A stretch of DNA of 64,000 nucleotides from Lyophyllum atratum (GCA_014905825.1 JACGCN010000009.1:434001-498000); one strand, 5' to 3'. Positions 1-11,300 are shown, counted from the stretch's first letter. The notes: a model not told the origin generated them from the letters alone. Translations and numbers: made by a program.

Positions 1-167
1 GATGCACGGACCTACGGTATACCTCAGTCGATCCTTATACACGACTGAGGTATGCCGCTTACTTACCTCTTATTTACTCCTCGCTAACGTCGCTTATAGC
101 TTAACTTACAACAGGTACTACTATTGTATAGTCGATCCTTATACACGACTGAGCTTAACTTACAACA
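1..167 (+). mobile_element. Copia LTR, 3' part (cut by window start)
   Basis: These bases are the exact reverse complement, by eye, of 8014-8180, which is the terminal 167 bp of the 330-bp LTR of the Copia element at 8014-13147. The stretch ends in the LTR terminus CTTACAACA at 167. Immediately after it, the open Gypsy pol frame begins without a start codon. The simplest reading is that a Copia copy, or a solo LTR, inserted into the Gypsy element from the left. Whether it is a full element cannot be seen, because the rest lies outside the window. It is in the opposite orientation to the complete Copia copy. Confidence 0.9.
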
Positions 168-1969
168 GAAGGAGAAACCTACATCATCTTCGGCGACTCA
201 GGACGGCGACTTAAAGTCGAGAACTCTACCTCTTCGTCGTTGCTCGACGAGAACGGTCATGCTTTCAAGATCAGAACTCAGCATCCGACCTATACTACGA
301 TTCCTCGCAACCGCGCACACCGAAAAAGCCAGAAGATCAAGAAAAGAACGCTCAGGAGCATCGCTAACTCGGAGGTTCGAGCGGCTCGACGGATTGTCAT
401 TCCTCCCGAGGTAAGCCGCGCGGTACCTCTTCGGGTTTCGTTTCCTTCCAATTTAACATCCTTATTCGTGGAAAGAAAGATCGACCATTCGGGGAACATT
501 GATGATCTCTACGGAAGTGCTGATACTCTTATATCAAAGGATAACCCTATCCTGCACATCGCGAACTTCTCTTCTTCACCTATCGTCATCTCAGAAGGAC
601 AGTTACTTGGGACAGCAAGGAACCCGAAGACTTGGTTAGATCGGGATAACAAGCTCTCTCCTGAACAACGAAGTGCGATCGAATTACAAGCTAAATTGAT
701 CCGCACCATCACTGAGGCCCAACTCACCTCCAGGACCAACACCGTGAGCAGTGTAACTGACATATCCTCTAAGGCCCAGCGTAACGCTACGGAACCAGAC
801 GACCCTCTCGCAGAAGAGCCTCTCGAGGGGGGACCCAAGACCTCGGAAGCACCAATGGATTCGGTCGCTACCTCGCAGCTACTTTCTGAGGTCGGGATTT
901 CAAGTGACCTTACCGCTGAACAGAGATCACGCTTAGAGGAAGTCATCAAAAGGAATGCGAGTGCGTTTGGGCTCGATGGCCGGCTTGGTAACTACGACGA
1001 ACGCGTAGAGATCAAATTAAAACCAAATGCCGCACCTGTTTCATTACCTCCCTTCCCGGCTTCACCGGCTAAGAGAGAGGTCATTGACAAGCAAATGGAT
1101 TCTTGGATTAAACTCGGAGTCATCGAACCCTCTACAAGCCCTTGGGCTGCACCAGTTTTCATTGTTTACCGCAATAGCAAACCCAGAATGGTTATTGATT
1201 TAAGAAGGTTAAACGAGATGGTGATCCCGGACGAATTCCCCATCCCAAAGCAGGAGGACATTCTACAAGCACTTACCGGCTCCCAATGGCTCACCACTCT
1301 AGACGCCCTCGCAGGATTCACGCAACTAACGATGTCTGACAACGCAGCCGAAAAACTAGCGTTTCGAACACACCGAGGTTTGTGGCAATTTCGCCGAATG
1401 CCCTTTGGATATCGTAACGGACCTAGCGTTTTTCAGCGGATTATGCAGAAGATCTTGGCTCCCTATCTATGGATATTCACACTGGTGTATATTGACGACA
1501 TCGTAGTATTCTCTTTAACATTCGATGACCATTTGAAACATCTCGATCAAGTGTTTTCGGCTATCGCATCCGCGAATATCACCCTATCTCCTTCGAAGTG
1601 TCACTTCGCCTATCAATCCCTACTCCTCCTCGGCCAGAAGGTGTCGCGCCTGGGACTATCTACTCATAAGGAAAAGGTAGACGCTATCATTGAGCTTGAC
1701 ATACCCAAGACACCAAACGAATTACAAATCTTCTTGGGAATGATGGTTTATTTTTCGTCTTATGTGCCTTTCTACGCTTGGATCGCGCATCCTCTGTTTC
1801 AGCTACTCAAGAAAGAATCGGAGTGGGCGTGGAGTGACTTACATCAAGAGGCATTCGACCTATGTAAACAGGTTTTAACCAACGCACCAGTACGCGGTTA
1901 CGCGATGGAGGGGCGAGGATACCGCCTTTATACCGACGCCTGTGACTATGGGTTAGCCGGTATCCTACA
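168..1969 (+). pseudogene. Gypsy pol, 5' portion (linker, RT, start of RNase H)
   Basis: The frame is open from the Copia LTR border to the insertion at 1970, about 600 codons with no native start. The first ~250 residues are the poorly conserved stretch between protease and RT. Reverse transcriptase follows from about 1005, with the conserved LRRLN, MPFGYRNGPSVFQ and YIDD catalytic motifs (YIDD near 1491). After RT the RNase H domain begins with LYTDA and stops abruptly. The downstream RNase H residues resume in a different frame at about 2342. The reading frame itself has no internal stops apart from those brought by the insertion, so inactivation looks recent. Confidence in the family is high; the lack of a start and the split make the copy a pseudogene. 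Confidence 0.88.
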
Positions 1970-2339
1970 AACTCTCATCAAATAATCTCTTCAACGGCAC
2001 TCGGCAATCTGGCCCTTCTCAACCTCAAAACTTCAACTTTGCTCCAGTCTTGGTTGGGCGCACCGTCGTGCTGCTCGTCATACCTCCGCCTGCTCCGCAG
2101 GCCATCGTCGCCGACTCCACCACTCCACACATCGATGAACGTCTCAGGGCTTAGAGGGAGGGAACAGCCTAAAACGGTGTGGATACACCGGCTCGCTCTT
2201 TCTCCGCGTAGCGGGGGGGCGATGCATTCTGGGTCCCTCATACTTTAGCGTAACTAACTACCTGTCTATATGTAAGCTGCACACACGGGCGCGTTGCGCC
2301 CAAAGCAGAATAATAGGATTTAAAAAAAAAAAAAAAAAA
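1970..2339 (+). mobile_element. 370-bp poly(A)-tailed retroposed insertion (SINE-like or processed transcript)
   Basis: This sequence interrupts the Gypsy RNase H codons. It ends in 18 consecutive A residues (2322-2339) and is bracketed by a short duplication, TACA at 1966-1969 and 2340-2343. The combination of a 3' poly(A) tract and target duplication is the mark of LINE-type retroposition. Just before the tail is a perfect hairpin, GGGCGC-GTT-GCGCCC (2287-2301). No long ORF or protein match is apparent, and no convincing Pol III A/B box was seen. It could therefore be a SINE, a processed non-coding RNA, or a fragment of an mRNA 3' end. The exact 5' border is uncertain by a few bases. Confidence 0.65.
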
Positions 2340-4819
2340 TACAGCAGGTCCAACCGATTCTAATTCGCGACTTGAGGGGTACTAGAATGTATGATCGACT
2401 GCAAAAGGCACATACAGCGGGGGAGAGCGTACCCATACTCATTCCGAGTCTTTCTAAGGATTTTGATGACGTTCCGACACCCGGTGATTGGGCAGATTCG
2501 TTCGAGGACACAACGGTGTATGTCGAACGTGTTGTAAGCTATTGGTCCCGTGTGTTAAAATCAGCGGAACGAAACTACTCACCCACTGAACGTGAAGCGC
2601 TCGCTCTGAAGGAAGCATTAATTAAGTTTCAACCCTTCCTGGAGGGAGAGCGGATATTAGCCATCACCGATCATGCCGCCTTGACCTGGAGCAAAACTTT
2701 TCAGAATGTAAACCGAAGGTTACTTACTTGGGGAACGGTCTTCTCTGCATACCCAAATCTCAAGATCGTCCATCGTGCCGGAAGAGTACACTCAAATGTG
2801 GATCCCATCTCACGCTTGCGAAGACGGCTTCCTTCAAACTCGGGACCAGTTACCGACGACATCCGCACCCTGAAACTCAGTAGTCCCGAAGATCCTATGA
2901 AGGATATGTACGCGGAATTAGGAGATAAATTTGAGGAGCGTCTTCTGAGCGTAGCCTCCAGATTTGTGCATACTGAGGAAACTGACCATATCGAGGATTG
3001 TGCCTTAGAATGCGACCCTGTCGTCCTCGAACCTGATATGGAAAATCTACCCGAGATCAGTATCCCATACGTCACCTCCAGTTCATACTCCGTGATGATC
3101 GGTCTATCCGGACAAGAAATATCGAAGTGGGTAGACGCTTACAAGTCAGATGCTCATTTCAACGAAGTACTGAAAGACTGGAAGGGTGAAAGAAATTGGT
3201 CAAACCCTCGCTACCCCCAATACCATTACAGTGAAGAAGGACTCATCTATTTTGAGGACTGGCAGGGTAACAATCGATTGTGCGTTCCGCGTCCACTACA
3301 GAGTGAGATCATGAATGAAGTGCATAACACTATTTCCGAGGCTGCCCACGCGGGTTACCACAAGACGTACAATCGACTGGCATCAATCTATTATTGGCCA
3401 CGGATGTCGCGAGATCTGAAACTATTTACCAATTCTTGCGACATCTGCCAGAAGTCGAAACCTCGAAGAAGCGCGCCCAAAGGTCTCTTACAGCCCATTC
3501 CTATTCCATCCCGACCTTTTGAAGTAGTCACAATGGACTTCATCCCTGAACTTCCGCTTTCGAACGGTTTCGATAACATCCTAGTTATCGTCGACAAACT
3601 TACGAAGTATGGAATATTCATCCCTTGCTCTACTAAGATCACTGAATTGGAGACCGCAGAGCTATTCTTCAAACATGTTATCTCACAATACGGTATTCCG
3701 CGCCAGGTAATCACGGATAGGGACACTCGATGGCGTAACGACTTTTGGAAGGAGATATGTCGCTTAATGGGTATGACTCGATCTTTAACGACTGCTTATC
3801 ATCCGCAAGCTGACGGGCAATCCGAGATCTTGAATCAAACGTTAGAGATCGCACTACGTGCCTACATAGGACCATCCCGCGACGATTGGAGTGATCACCT
3901 GGATGCACTGGCCCTCAGTTATAACTCTACCCCCCATACCGCTACTACATTCGCACCGGCTTACTTACTTCGAGGATACACCCCTATTACTGGATCCAGC
4001 TTACTTTCGGACCCCACTGTAATCTCTCGACCATCCGAGGCTGATACATCCGATCAACCACTTCTCAGCGAGAAAGCTGGCGCTATGGCCGAACATTTCG
4101 AAGCCGATCGCTCCAGAGCTAAGGAAGCTTTGTTACTTTCTCAGGTTTATCAGAGGCGTGCATACAACAAAGGTCGGCTCCTTACCGAATTTGAGGAAGG
4201 AGATTTAGTCGTACTAAACCCTCACTCGCTCAAGTTGCTCAAAAACGAAACCGGAAGAGGTCAGAAATTATTGATGAAGTACGACGGGCCTTTTGAGATC
4301 CTTCGAAAGCTGAGTCCTGTTACCTATCAACTACGGATGCCGGCTTCATACGGAGTCCATCCTATTATCAATATCGCGCACTTAGAAAGCTATAACAAGT
4401 CTCCCGAACGTTTTGGCAAGCGACCATCGAAGAGTTTGAATCGCGACGACTTCGAGGCCATGCCCGAGGATGACGTCGACGCCATCGTGGCTGAAAGATA
4501 TCGCAAGGTGCGAAACGGAAGGCGCGTCCGAGAATTCAAAACGCGTTTCACCGGATACGGACCGGAAAGCGACGAGTGGCTCCCACTAGCCAACCTGAGG
4601 AACGCTCCCTTGGTCCTTCGAGCCTGGATGGAACGCAATCGAACATCCAGGAAGGCGGAATCGTGCTCTGGAATATTGAGAGATCAATTAGGAACACCTC
4701 AAACCGTCTCAGTACCGTCGGCTGAGGCAGTCTTTCTCTCTCAGGACAATATTCCCCGCTCCCTAGCACCTCAGATGATCAACGGACAAAGCAGCGCCGC
4801 CTATGTCGCGCATCATTGA
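2340..4819 (+). pseudogene. Gypsy pol, 3' portion (RNase H, integrase, chromodomain)
   Basis: An 815-codon open frame continues the polyprotein after the insertion. RNase H residues (RNYSPTEREALALKEAL, ITDHAALTW) come first. The integrase follows: a zinc-binding HHCC region near 3345-3455 (HAGYHKTYN ... CDICQ), then the DDE core with aspartate in VTMDFIPE (~3528), aspartate in ITDRDTRW (~3710) and glutamate in DGQSEILNQ (~3810). The C-terminus carries a chromodomain (about 4480-4630; AIVAERYRKVRNG ... GYGPESDEWLP), which in this family is thought to steer integration to particular chromatin. The stop is TGA at 4817-4819. It has no start of its own, because it depends on the split upstream frame. 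Confidence 0.9.
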
Positions 4820-5045
4820 GGTACGGCAAGGCTCCCCAAATCAGGTCAAGCTCCGACACGGATAGGTATATTAACTCTCATAATTCTCTCAATTTCTTCA
4901 GAACATTCGCCCACTGCTCTACCACTCGTCTCTACTGCCTTAACGCTCTCAACAGCCACTCATCACCCAGCAACTACCTTTTCACACAATTTTTCGTCAC
5001 TTCGCCACTCATCAATTATCCACGCCACTCATCACGCCACTCACC
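4820..5045 (+). other. Gypsy internal spacer between pol and extra ORF
   Basis: This is a non-coding stretch inside the Gypsy element, rich in C and T and containing several CACTCATCA-like motifs just before the extra ORF. No gene is visible. It may act as the leader for whatever transcript expresses the downstream ORF. Confidence 0.5.
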
Positions 5046-5867
5046 ATGCCCGCCGTTTTATCCACCGCCCTCTCTTTCGTTCCCGCCGGTTCCCTGCGCG
5101 AACTCGAGGCCACCATTCGCGACCCCTTCCTGAAGACGCTCTTCCAGGGAACTATCGGATCGTCCATCTACAACTACCGCTACAATCCCATTGACATCAT
5201 TAATCATCTCGATCTCGGTGTCACCACTTACTCCCTCGACCGCCAAATCGCAACATCCCTCTGGCTCGTACTCAAGAAACTCGCACAGGTCATCCATTGT
5301 GCGGCTCTCAACCACAACCCCTTCGAGACCAACCGCCCTTTACCACTCACCATTCCCATCGCTCAACTCCGCGCCCTTCGCGTTTCGGCTCCCCACATCT
5401 CATTGGTCCTAGCGTTCCCTGATCAAAACCCCCTCTCTGACCGCTTCAGCACCATCGAGGAACTACGGGACCGGATCGAGCTCGTGCAGCACATTGCCGC
5501 ATACTATGTTCGGTGGATAGGCCGTGGTATTCAGCGCTCTGTAGAGAAGGGAGTAGGCAGTACTTGGAACTGGGGAGCGATGTGGGGAATGGGTTGGCTT
5601 GAATTTTTGGGTCGTCTAGAAACCCCCGGGATGGTTCGCGAAGCTGGGATGCCGGAGTATGATGGACACGCGGTGGATAATTCCTTGTCGGTCATTTTAC
5701 ACCCCTCGCGCTCCTTTGCCGCCGCTTACTCACAAGCCATGGCAACGCGCACCGACGACATCATGAACGGACGCATTCCAATTCAGGATGGTCAGATTAC
5801 GGTCAACGTTCCTTTCGCCCCTTACTACGCTTACATCGACAAAACCTCTTACCTTTTCCTCGACTAA
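5046..5867 (+). CDS. Extra ORF of the Gypsy element, env position, function unknown
   Basis: An intact 273-codon ORF begins at an ATG in a good context (CACCATGCC) between the pol stop and the polypurine tract/3' LTR. That is the place where some LTR elements carry env or accessory genes. The predicted protein is soluble-looking. It has no signal peptide, no transmembrane segment and no furin-like site, so nothing supports an envelope function. It contains a tryptophan-rich middle (WNWGAMWGMGWLEFLG near residue 178) and an aromatic C-terminus. I do not recognise its family. Its intactness next to an otherwise disrupted pol suggests that the element was active recently or that the ORF is conserved. 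Confidence 0.7.
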   Translation: MPAVLSTALSFVPAGSLRELEATIRDPFLKTLFQGTIGSSIYNYRYNPIDIINHLDLGVTTYSLDRQIATSLWLVLKKLAQVIHCAALNHNPFETNRPLPLTIPIAQLRALRVSAPHISLVLAFPDQNPLSDRFSTIEELRDRIELVQHIAAYYVRWIGRGIQRSVEKGVGSTWNWGAMWGMGWLEFLGRLETPGMVREAGMPEYDGHAVDNSLSVILHPSRSFAAAYSQAMATRTDDIMNGRIPIQDGQITVNVPFAPYYAYIDKTSYLFLD

Positions 5868-6088
5868 CATTTTAATCCTTACTTTCTTCAACCCAAATTC
5901 CCTTCTTCCCTTTTATTTACTATGGAATCGACTCCTACTTACGAATTTTTACGAGCCTGTACTATCATCTTCTCCTCTCCGATCTTCTCGTTCCGTTTTT
6001 CCATCTATCTATGTCAATTTTTTATCTACTTATGCCAATTTTTATCTACTTAAGTCATTTTCTTGGTATATCGACACTGGGGGGGCTA
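5868..6088 (+). promoter_or_regulatory. Gypsy 3' untranslated region and polypurine tract
   Basis: This AT/C-rich region follows the extra ORF and ends in a purine run, CTGGGGGGGCTA, with seven G residues at 6079-6085. The run lies immediately before the TGTTATG start of the putative 3' LTR, the expected position for the plus-strand primer (polypurine tract) of reverse transcription. Confidence 0.6.
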
Positions 6089-6553
6089 TGTTATGGAATA
6101 TACCACTATTACCATGCGTAGTCACTAAATAAGTGTCGAATACAAGAAACGCGACGCGAGGTTCCTAACGCGCTGATCACGCAGTCATTTGTTTGGTTTG
6201 TTTACCTACGGCCTTGATCATACGCGGATCTATCTCGGCCTCGGAACAACAACCCGACGTTTGGTTGTTTACCTTCAGCCTCGACCGCATCCGAACTCGG
6301 CTACATCTCGGCCTCGGCACAACCCGAACAAACAGGAACGCGCGAGAACTTCAAGGAATAGTCTCGCTCCCTCGCCCCTCGTCTCATCCTATGACTCGCC
6401 TCTAGGGCTCAGTAGTATAAAAGGGCCAGTAGATTACTTGTACAAACCTTAACTTACACAATCCATATCTTTAACCCCTGAACTTGAGTGAATCTTAAGT
6501 CTAACTTGCAGGTTGCAAGTCATTAACTATCTAAGTCCATCTTACGTCTAACA
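6089..6553 (+). mobile_element. Putative 3' LTR of the Gypsy element
   Basis: The stretch begins TGTTATG directly after the polypurine tract and contains a TATA box (TATAAAAGG, near 6416) suitable for an LTR promoter. The right end was placed at TCTAACA (6553) because TGTTA and TAACA form the usual short inverted termini. The 5' LTR is outside the window, so neither the length (465 bp) nor a target duplication can be verified. Another CA-ending site further right is possible. Confidence 0.5.
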
Positions 6554-6989
6554 GGGGTCCTGTAGACTTCAACCGTCAGTGCGACGGGTTTGGGGATATC
6601 CGACTTAGTAGTTATCAGGTGTTCAAATATATATTGTTACCAAATCTCGGTTTGAACTAGTTATCGTTGCGACCCAGAATCTAATCTCTACAAGATTACC
6701 TCTGGTCCTCAACAGCCACCTACACGAGCGTAACGTCGTCACACAGAATGAAGAGTATCGCCTCGTCGACTTCACTTACCTGGAGAAGAAGCATAAATGC
6801 CGCTTCGACAGTGACTGGAGGGCTGGTGCGTGTATTGGGGATGTGGAGTCAATTGGATGAGGCGTGCTGGAAACCGCAGCGTTCGACATGAACATATGGG
6901 ACAATCGTGCGTACCTTATTCGGCATATTTCTTGTATTTCAGCATTCGGCTTATAATCTGCTTCATACCCTTGGCTCCTCCTGAGCCTC

Positions 6990-7254
6990 CAGTCACAATC
7001 GGTGGGGAGGAGTTCCATGGCGAATATTATCCACCGCCGCAGGTAATTATCGACAAACTGGTGGTGGAGGAGTACTTGGGTGAGTGGTTCAATAAGGACA
7101 AGCTCTGGCGGACGTTCGGCGTTTCATGGATGCACACCCTGATCTGTCTGATAGCCAGATAGTCGAGTTCGGAAGAGATAAGCAGGGCGAAATTGGGATG
7201 GTGAAGAGTTGGGAGGAGTACGTGGTGAAGCAACAAGCAGCTGCAAATTTATAG
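6990..7254 (+). pseudogene. Remnant of an unknown gene, frameshifted
   Basis: Two overlapping open stretches in different frames look like one protein broken by a frameshift. Frame one carries GEEFHGEYYPPPQVI and continues through about 7130. The second frame, from about 7100, reads VRRFMDAHPDLSDSQIVEF and ends at TAG 7254 after a charged tail. Neither piece has a start codon that makes sense, and no domain is recognised. It may instead be the last exons of a host gene destroyed by the neighbouring transposons. The rest of 6554-7660 shows nothing I can assign. Confidence 0.3.
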
Positions 7255-7683
7255 ATGGCTGGTCAGTATCGAGGATAGTCACTACAGAACCACCTTACCA
7301 TGAACTCCACACAACATGTAGTACGCTTTGTATTGCGCGTCACAAGAGCAAAGATAATCTCTTTGGCTGACAACCAACAGGTGCAAGACACTAATCTCCC
7401 GTGATGCCGCTGAGCGAGGACGGCCGAAGTACCTAATGATCTGACACCGTCCAGAAGGATTTCTACTTCAATGGATCTGCGCGTTCGCACTATTCCGCAA
7501 ACAAAGGTAAGATTTTATCTGCCATTTTTAGCGACTGTACGAAAGAGTTATTGGCAACTAGTTACATACTGAAAAAAACTCCAGGTGGATCCGATTCTTC
7601 TCCTGCTCCTTTGAAGGGTCTTCATTGTTGTCTTCCTCCGGTTCATATGTCATAAGAACTATGAAAAAACCCGGTGTGTTGCA

Positions 7684-7840
7684 GAAGCCGCATTGGCGAG
7701 GAGCGCTGCGCCGGGTCCAACATTCTTACCACGAAACATCCGCGAACGAATCCAATATGTTACGGAAGCCGCGTTGGCGAGGAGCGCTGCGCCATCTTCA
7801 GCCAAATGTTGATGAAGCCGCATTGGCGAGGGCTGCGTCG
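7684..7840 (+). repeat. Short GC-rich repeat, three copies left of the Copia element
   Basis: A unit of about 29 bp, beginning GAAGCCGCATTGGCGAGGAG and ending CGCTGCGCC, occurs at 7684-7712 and 7765-7793, with a degenerate third copy at 7814-7840. Its core can fold, because GGCG and CGCC flank the palindrome AGCGCT. Further copies lie right of the Copia insertion (13636 and 13741), so the repeat family is older than that insertion. Confidence 0.7.
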
Positions 7841-8013
7841 TTTCCACAGTCACACATATGCCACGGGCACTACGGGAATGCGGGAACGCAAGAAGCGACA
7901 AGCGACCTGGCACAAACCGCCAGCAAACGAAACAAACAGGATACAAGAAGCTGCCGACAGTGCAGTGATGGACATGATGAGGATGACCGACATGGGGTCT
8001 ACATTGGGGCGTA

Positions 8014-8343
8014 TGTTGTAAGTTAAGCTCAGTCGTGTATAAGGATCGACTATACAATAGTAGTACCTGTTGTAAGTTAAGCTATAAGCGACGTTAGCGA
8101 GGAGTAAATAAGAGGTAAGTAAGCGGCATACCTCAGTCGTGTATAAGGATCGACTGAGGTATACCGTAGGTCCGTGCATCCGTTACACCTCCCGCTCGCG
8201 TGGTACTGTACAGTACCAAATTGCCTCCGTCTCCTCCCAGTCCCGCCCTCCGACTCTCCCAGTTCCGCCTTTCCTAATCGAGTCTTCTGGTCATGTGATG
8301 GCGCGCGTCAACACGCGACTATGCGAGTCACCGCACTCCAACA
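8014..8343 (-). repeat. 3' LTR of the Copia element
   Basis: This 330-bp LTR runs TGTTG...CAACA. It contains internal repeats: TGTTGTAAGTTAAGCT occurs twice (8014 and about 8067), and CAGTCGTGTATAAGGATCGA occurs twice (about 8030 and 8132). A 16-bp palindrome GGTACTGTACAGTACC lies at 8202-8217, within the U3 side in the coding orientation. No difference from the other LTR was seen. Confidence 0.97.
8128..8162. promoter_or_regulatory. LTR hairpin, 12-bp stem
   Basis: ATACCTCAGTCG (8128-8139) and its exact complement (8151-8162) flank an 11-base loop containing TATAAGG. The same hairpin is in the other full LTR and in the partial LTR at the window start. It could structure the repeat (R) region RNA or act in 3' processing. 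Its role is inferred only from its perfection and position. Confidence 0.6.
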
Positions 8344-8352
8344 TTCCCCCTG
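8344..8352 (-). promoter_or_regulatory. Copia polypurine tract
   Basis: On the coding (minus) strand the bases next to the 3' LTR read AGGGGGAA, a purine run immediately upstream of the TGTTG terminus. This is the standard site where plus-strand DNA synthesis is primed. Confidence 0.75.
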
Positions 8353-8366
8353 ACTCGCGTATCGCG

Positions 8367-11300
8367 TTACTCTTCGCAGAGACGTAGCGCTAGGCAAAAT
8401 TTGTGGTGCGCTGGACGTGGTAATGGTTTGGTGAGGAGGTCGGCAATGTTTTCGGTGGTAGGGATGTAGTTGACGTGTAAGTCACCGACTTCGACGCATT
8501 CGCGTAGGTAATGGTGGCGTATATCAATGTGTTTGACCCTAGCGTTGTTCTTGGTGTTTTCAGTGAGTGAGATAGCACCTGAGTTGTCGGCTGCAAGCTG
8601 AGCGGGTCGCGGCTGGGGAAAGTCGATATCGGCTAGGGATGAATACATCCACTGTAACTGCTGAACCGCGCGGGACATGGCCATGTACTCTGCCTCGGTA
8701 GTAGACGTAGCGACCGTCGGTTGGTATTTCGACCCCCACGCTGTCGGACCGCCAGCTTGGAGAAAGACGTGTCCTGAGATGGACCTGCGTGTATCGGTAC
8801 ACGCGGCGTAGTCCGAATCGACATAGCCATGTGGCGTGAATGAGGTGTATCCGTCGCCGCCGTACCGTATTTTGTAGTGTAGAGTGGCCTTGACATACTG
8901 CAGGACATGCATAAGGGCCTGCCAATGGGGTTTACCAGGGTTCGTGGAGAAGCGGCTCAGGGATGCGACTGCGTATGATAAGTCCGGGCGTGTAGCGATC
9001 TGCGCGTACATGATCGACCCGAGGACTTCACGGTATGGCTTATCCTGCATGAAGTGACGGTCCTCGGCTGTGGTAGGTGCCTGCGTTTTGTTGAGAATGA
9101 CGCCTGGTGGGAGAGGTGTGTACTTGGGTGCGCAATCCCACATGCCGTATCGCTCGAGGACCCTCTTCAGGTACTCGTACTGAGACATTGTGAGGATGCC
9201 TCGATCCCTGTCGCGGTCAATGTGTATACCAAGGATGAATTTGACGGCACCTAGGTCCTTGAGGTCATATTTCTCCCCAAGTTCCTTTATCGCGATTGCC
9301 GCGCCTCCCGTCGTCGTTGATATCCCGTTCACATCGTCCGTGTATAGGCTCAGGATCGTCCTCTCTTCCCCAACCTTTTTCCACCTAACCGATTGGTCCG
9401 CCCTCGACCTTGTATATCCCAACCTGCTGGTCTCCTCATTTAATGCCTTCCACCAATTGTACGCCCCGTCCATCGTTCCATAGATGGCCTTATCCACCAG
9501 CGCCACCAACTCCTTCTCATCATCTGCCTTCTCTCCATCCTCTATCTTCTTTCCTGCCGCCGGTAACACTTCATATACCTCGCTAGGCTTGAGCGCGTAT
9601 CCCTCGGGTTGCTCCATGAGAATCGGTACCTGATTTGGCGCGTTAAGGTAGGCGCTAGTGTAGTCGATTTGCCACATTTCCATGTCCTTGGCGGTGCCGA
9701 CTGCGATGTTGATACGTAGGGATTCATATCGTACGACCGACGCGTAACTGGCGAAGAAGTCCACGCCCGGGATCTGCGTAAAGCCCTTGGCTACGAGACG
9801 CGCTTTCCTGCCAACTATCTTGCCGGTCTCGTCGTATTTGTTGGCGAACACCCAGCGGTTCTTCATCGTCCTAGCTCCCTCCGGCCTTTCCACCAGCGTC
9901 CACACCTTCCTCTCGTGCATCCTCGCAATCTCTTTATCCATGGGTTCCTTCCACAAATCGGGTCGAGTCATGGCTTCCGAGTAAGATTTGGGGAACCAGT
10001 GGTAGTCGGCAGCTGCGTCTGCGTGGCTGGGTGTCGTGAGTAGTGCTGTATTGGTAGATACTGTGTTGTCGCGTGCCCAATCAAGTCCTTTTCCGGCCCC
10101 TTCTGCTATGCGAGTTTCGGACTCTGCGGCATCAAGAGCCGCCGCCGACGGGTTGCGATTCCGTTCCGAGCGGCGTGGGATAACTGGAGCAGGTGGTGCC
10201 GGAATAGGAGGGTCGGGCGCTGGGCGAGCTGGTTCAACCACTGGATCGTCGACTGTGTCGGGTAAGAAGTCGTCGAGTGTTTCCCCCTCAGTGGATGGAC
10301 CGGCGAGGGAGGTGACAGTGCGGTGAGCGGACCCTTCTTCGAAGATGACGTCCCGGGATCTAAAGATAGAGCCTGTCGATCGATCGAGAAGCTTATAGTC
10401 GCCTCGACCAAAATAGCCGATCAGGACGCATTTGATGGACCTGGCATCTAATTTGCTCCCGCCCTTCTCCTTCGGGATCTTGGCGTAGGCAGTACATCCA
10501 AATGGGCGCAAGTGAGCGATGTCCGGCTTCTGGCCCGTCCTAACTTCGAACAGGGTCTTCCCAGGGTGTCGCGAGCTTGGGATGAAGTCCATCAGGTATA
10601 CCGCCGTCGCCATTGCTTCCCCCCAATACTTGGAGGCGAGGCCGGCTTCTATCATCATGCTCCTCCCACGGTCCAGGACAGTCCGATTGGCGCGCTCTAC
10701 GACACCATTCGCAGCAGAGGAGTAGGGGGCGGTAGTCTCATGAATAATGCCGAACTTCTGACAGTAAGCCGCCCATAACCGATTCACGAATTCGGGTCCC
10801 TCATCGGTGCGGATATAGAGAAGTTTCTGTCCAGTTTGACGTTCCGACTTCACATGGTACGTTTCCAAGACCTCAACCGTCGTCTCCATCTCCTTATTCG
10901 CCAGGAAGTATCCTTCTACTCCGCCGCCACCCTGATCCACCGCCAACATCATATACACCTTTCCTCCCGTCGTCTGCACTCGTGCTGGACCCCAAAGGTC
11001 GAAGCAAACTCGTTCATTCAAGCGCGATTCTGGAACGACGATGTCATCAAAAGGTCTGCGCGCGTGTTTCCCCAGGATGCAGTCCTCGCACCTTCCGGCC
11101 GTGTTCTTCTTGGTCACATCAAGCCCGGCACACATTTCTTTCGACACCATCTCGCGCAAAACGCTCTCTCCCACGTGACCGAGTCTACGGTGCCAGGTTT
11201 CGAGGTCGGTGGCGCGAGTCAGGGACCGAGCAGCCATCGCGGTAGGAGAGGTAGGGGGTGGAACGAACTCGATGCGATACATCGTCGAGTTGTAGGCTTC

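Larger units (their letters stand above)
168..6553 (+). mobile_element. Gypsy (Ty3-like) chromovirus, 5'-truncated and nested
   Basis: A long terminal repeat retrotransposon lies on the plus strand in the order reverse transcriptase, RNase H, integrase, chromodomain, extra ORF, polypurine tract, 3' LTR. The order of RT before integrase is the Gypsy/Ty3 order, and the C-terminal chromodomain places it among chromoviruses. Gag, protease and the 5' LTR are missing because a Copia LTR adjoins the element at 167/168. A second insertion (1970-2339) splits the RNase H coding region. The right boundary at 6553 is inferred from a TGTTA...TAACA pair and cannot be confirmed without the 5' LTR. The element looks non-autonomous as it stands. 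Confidence 0.85.

Noticed and set aside
5046..5867. Envelope gene of an endogenous retrovirus-like element
   Set aside because: No signal peptide, membrane anchor or cleavage site; position alone is not evidence.
7684..7840. CRISPR-like array
   Set aside because: Only three imperfect units with unequal spacing, in a fungal genome; no cas genes.
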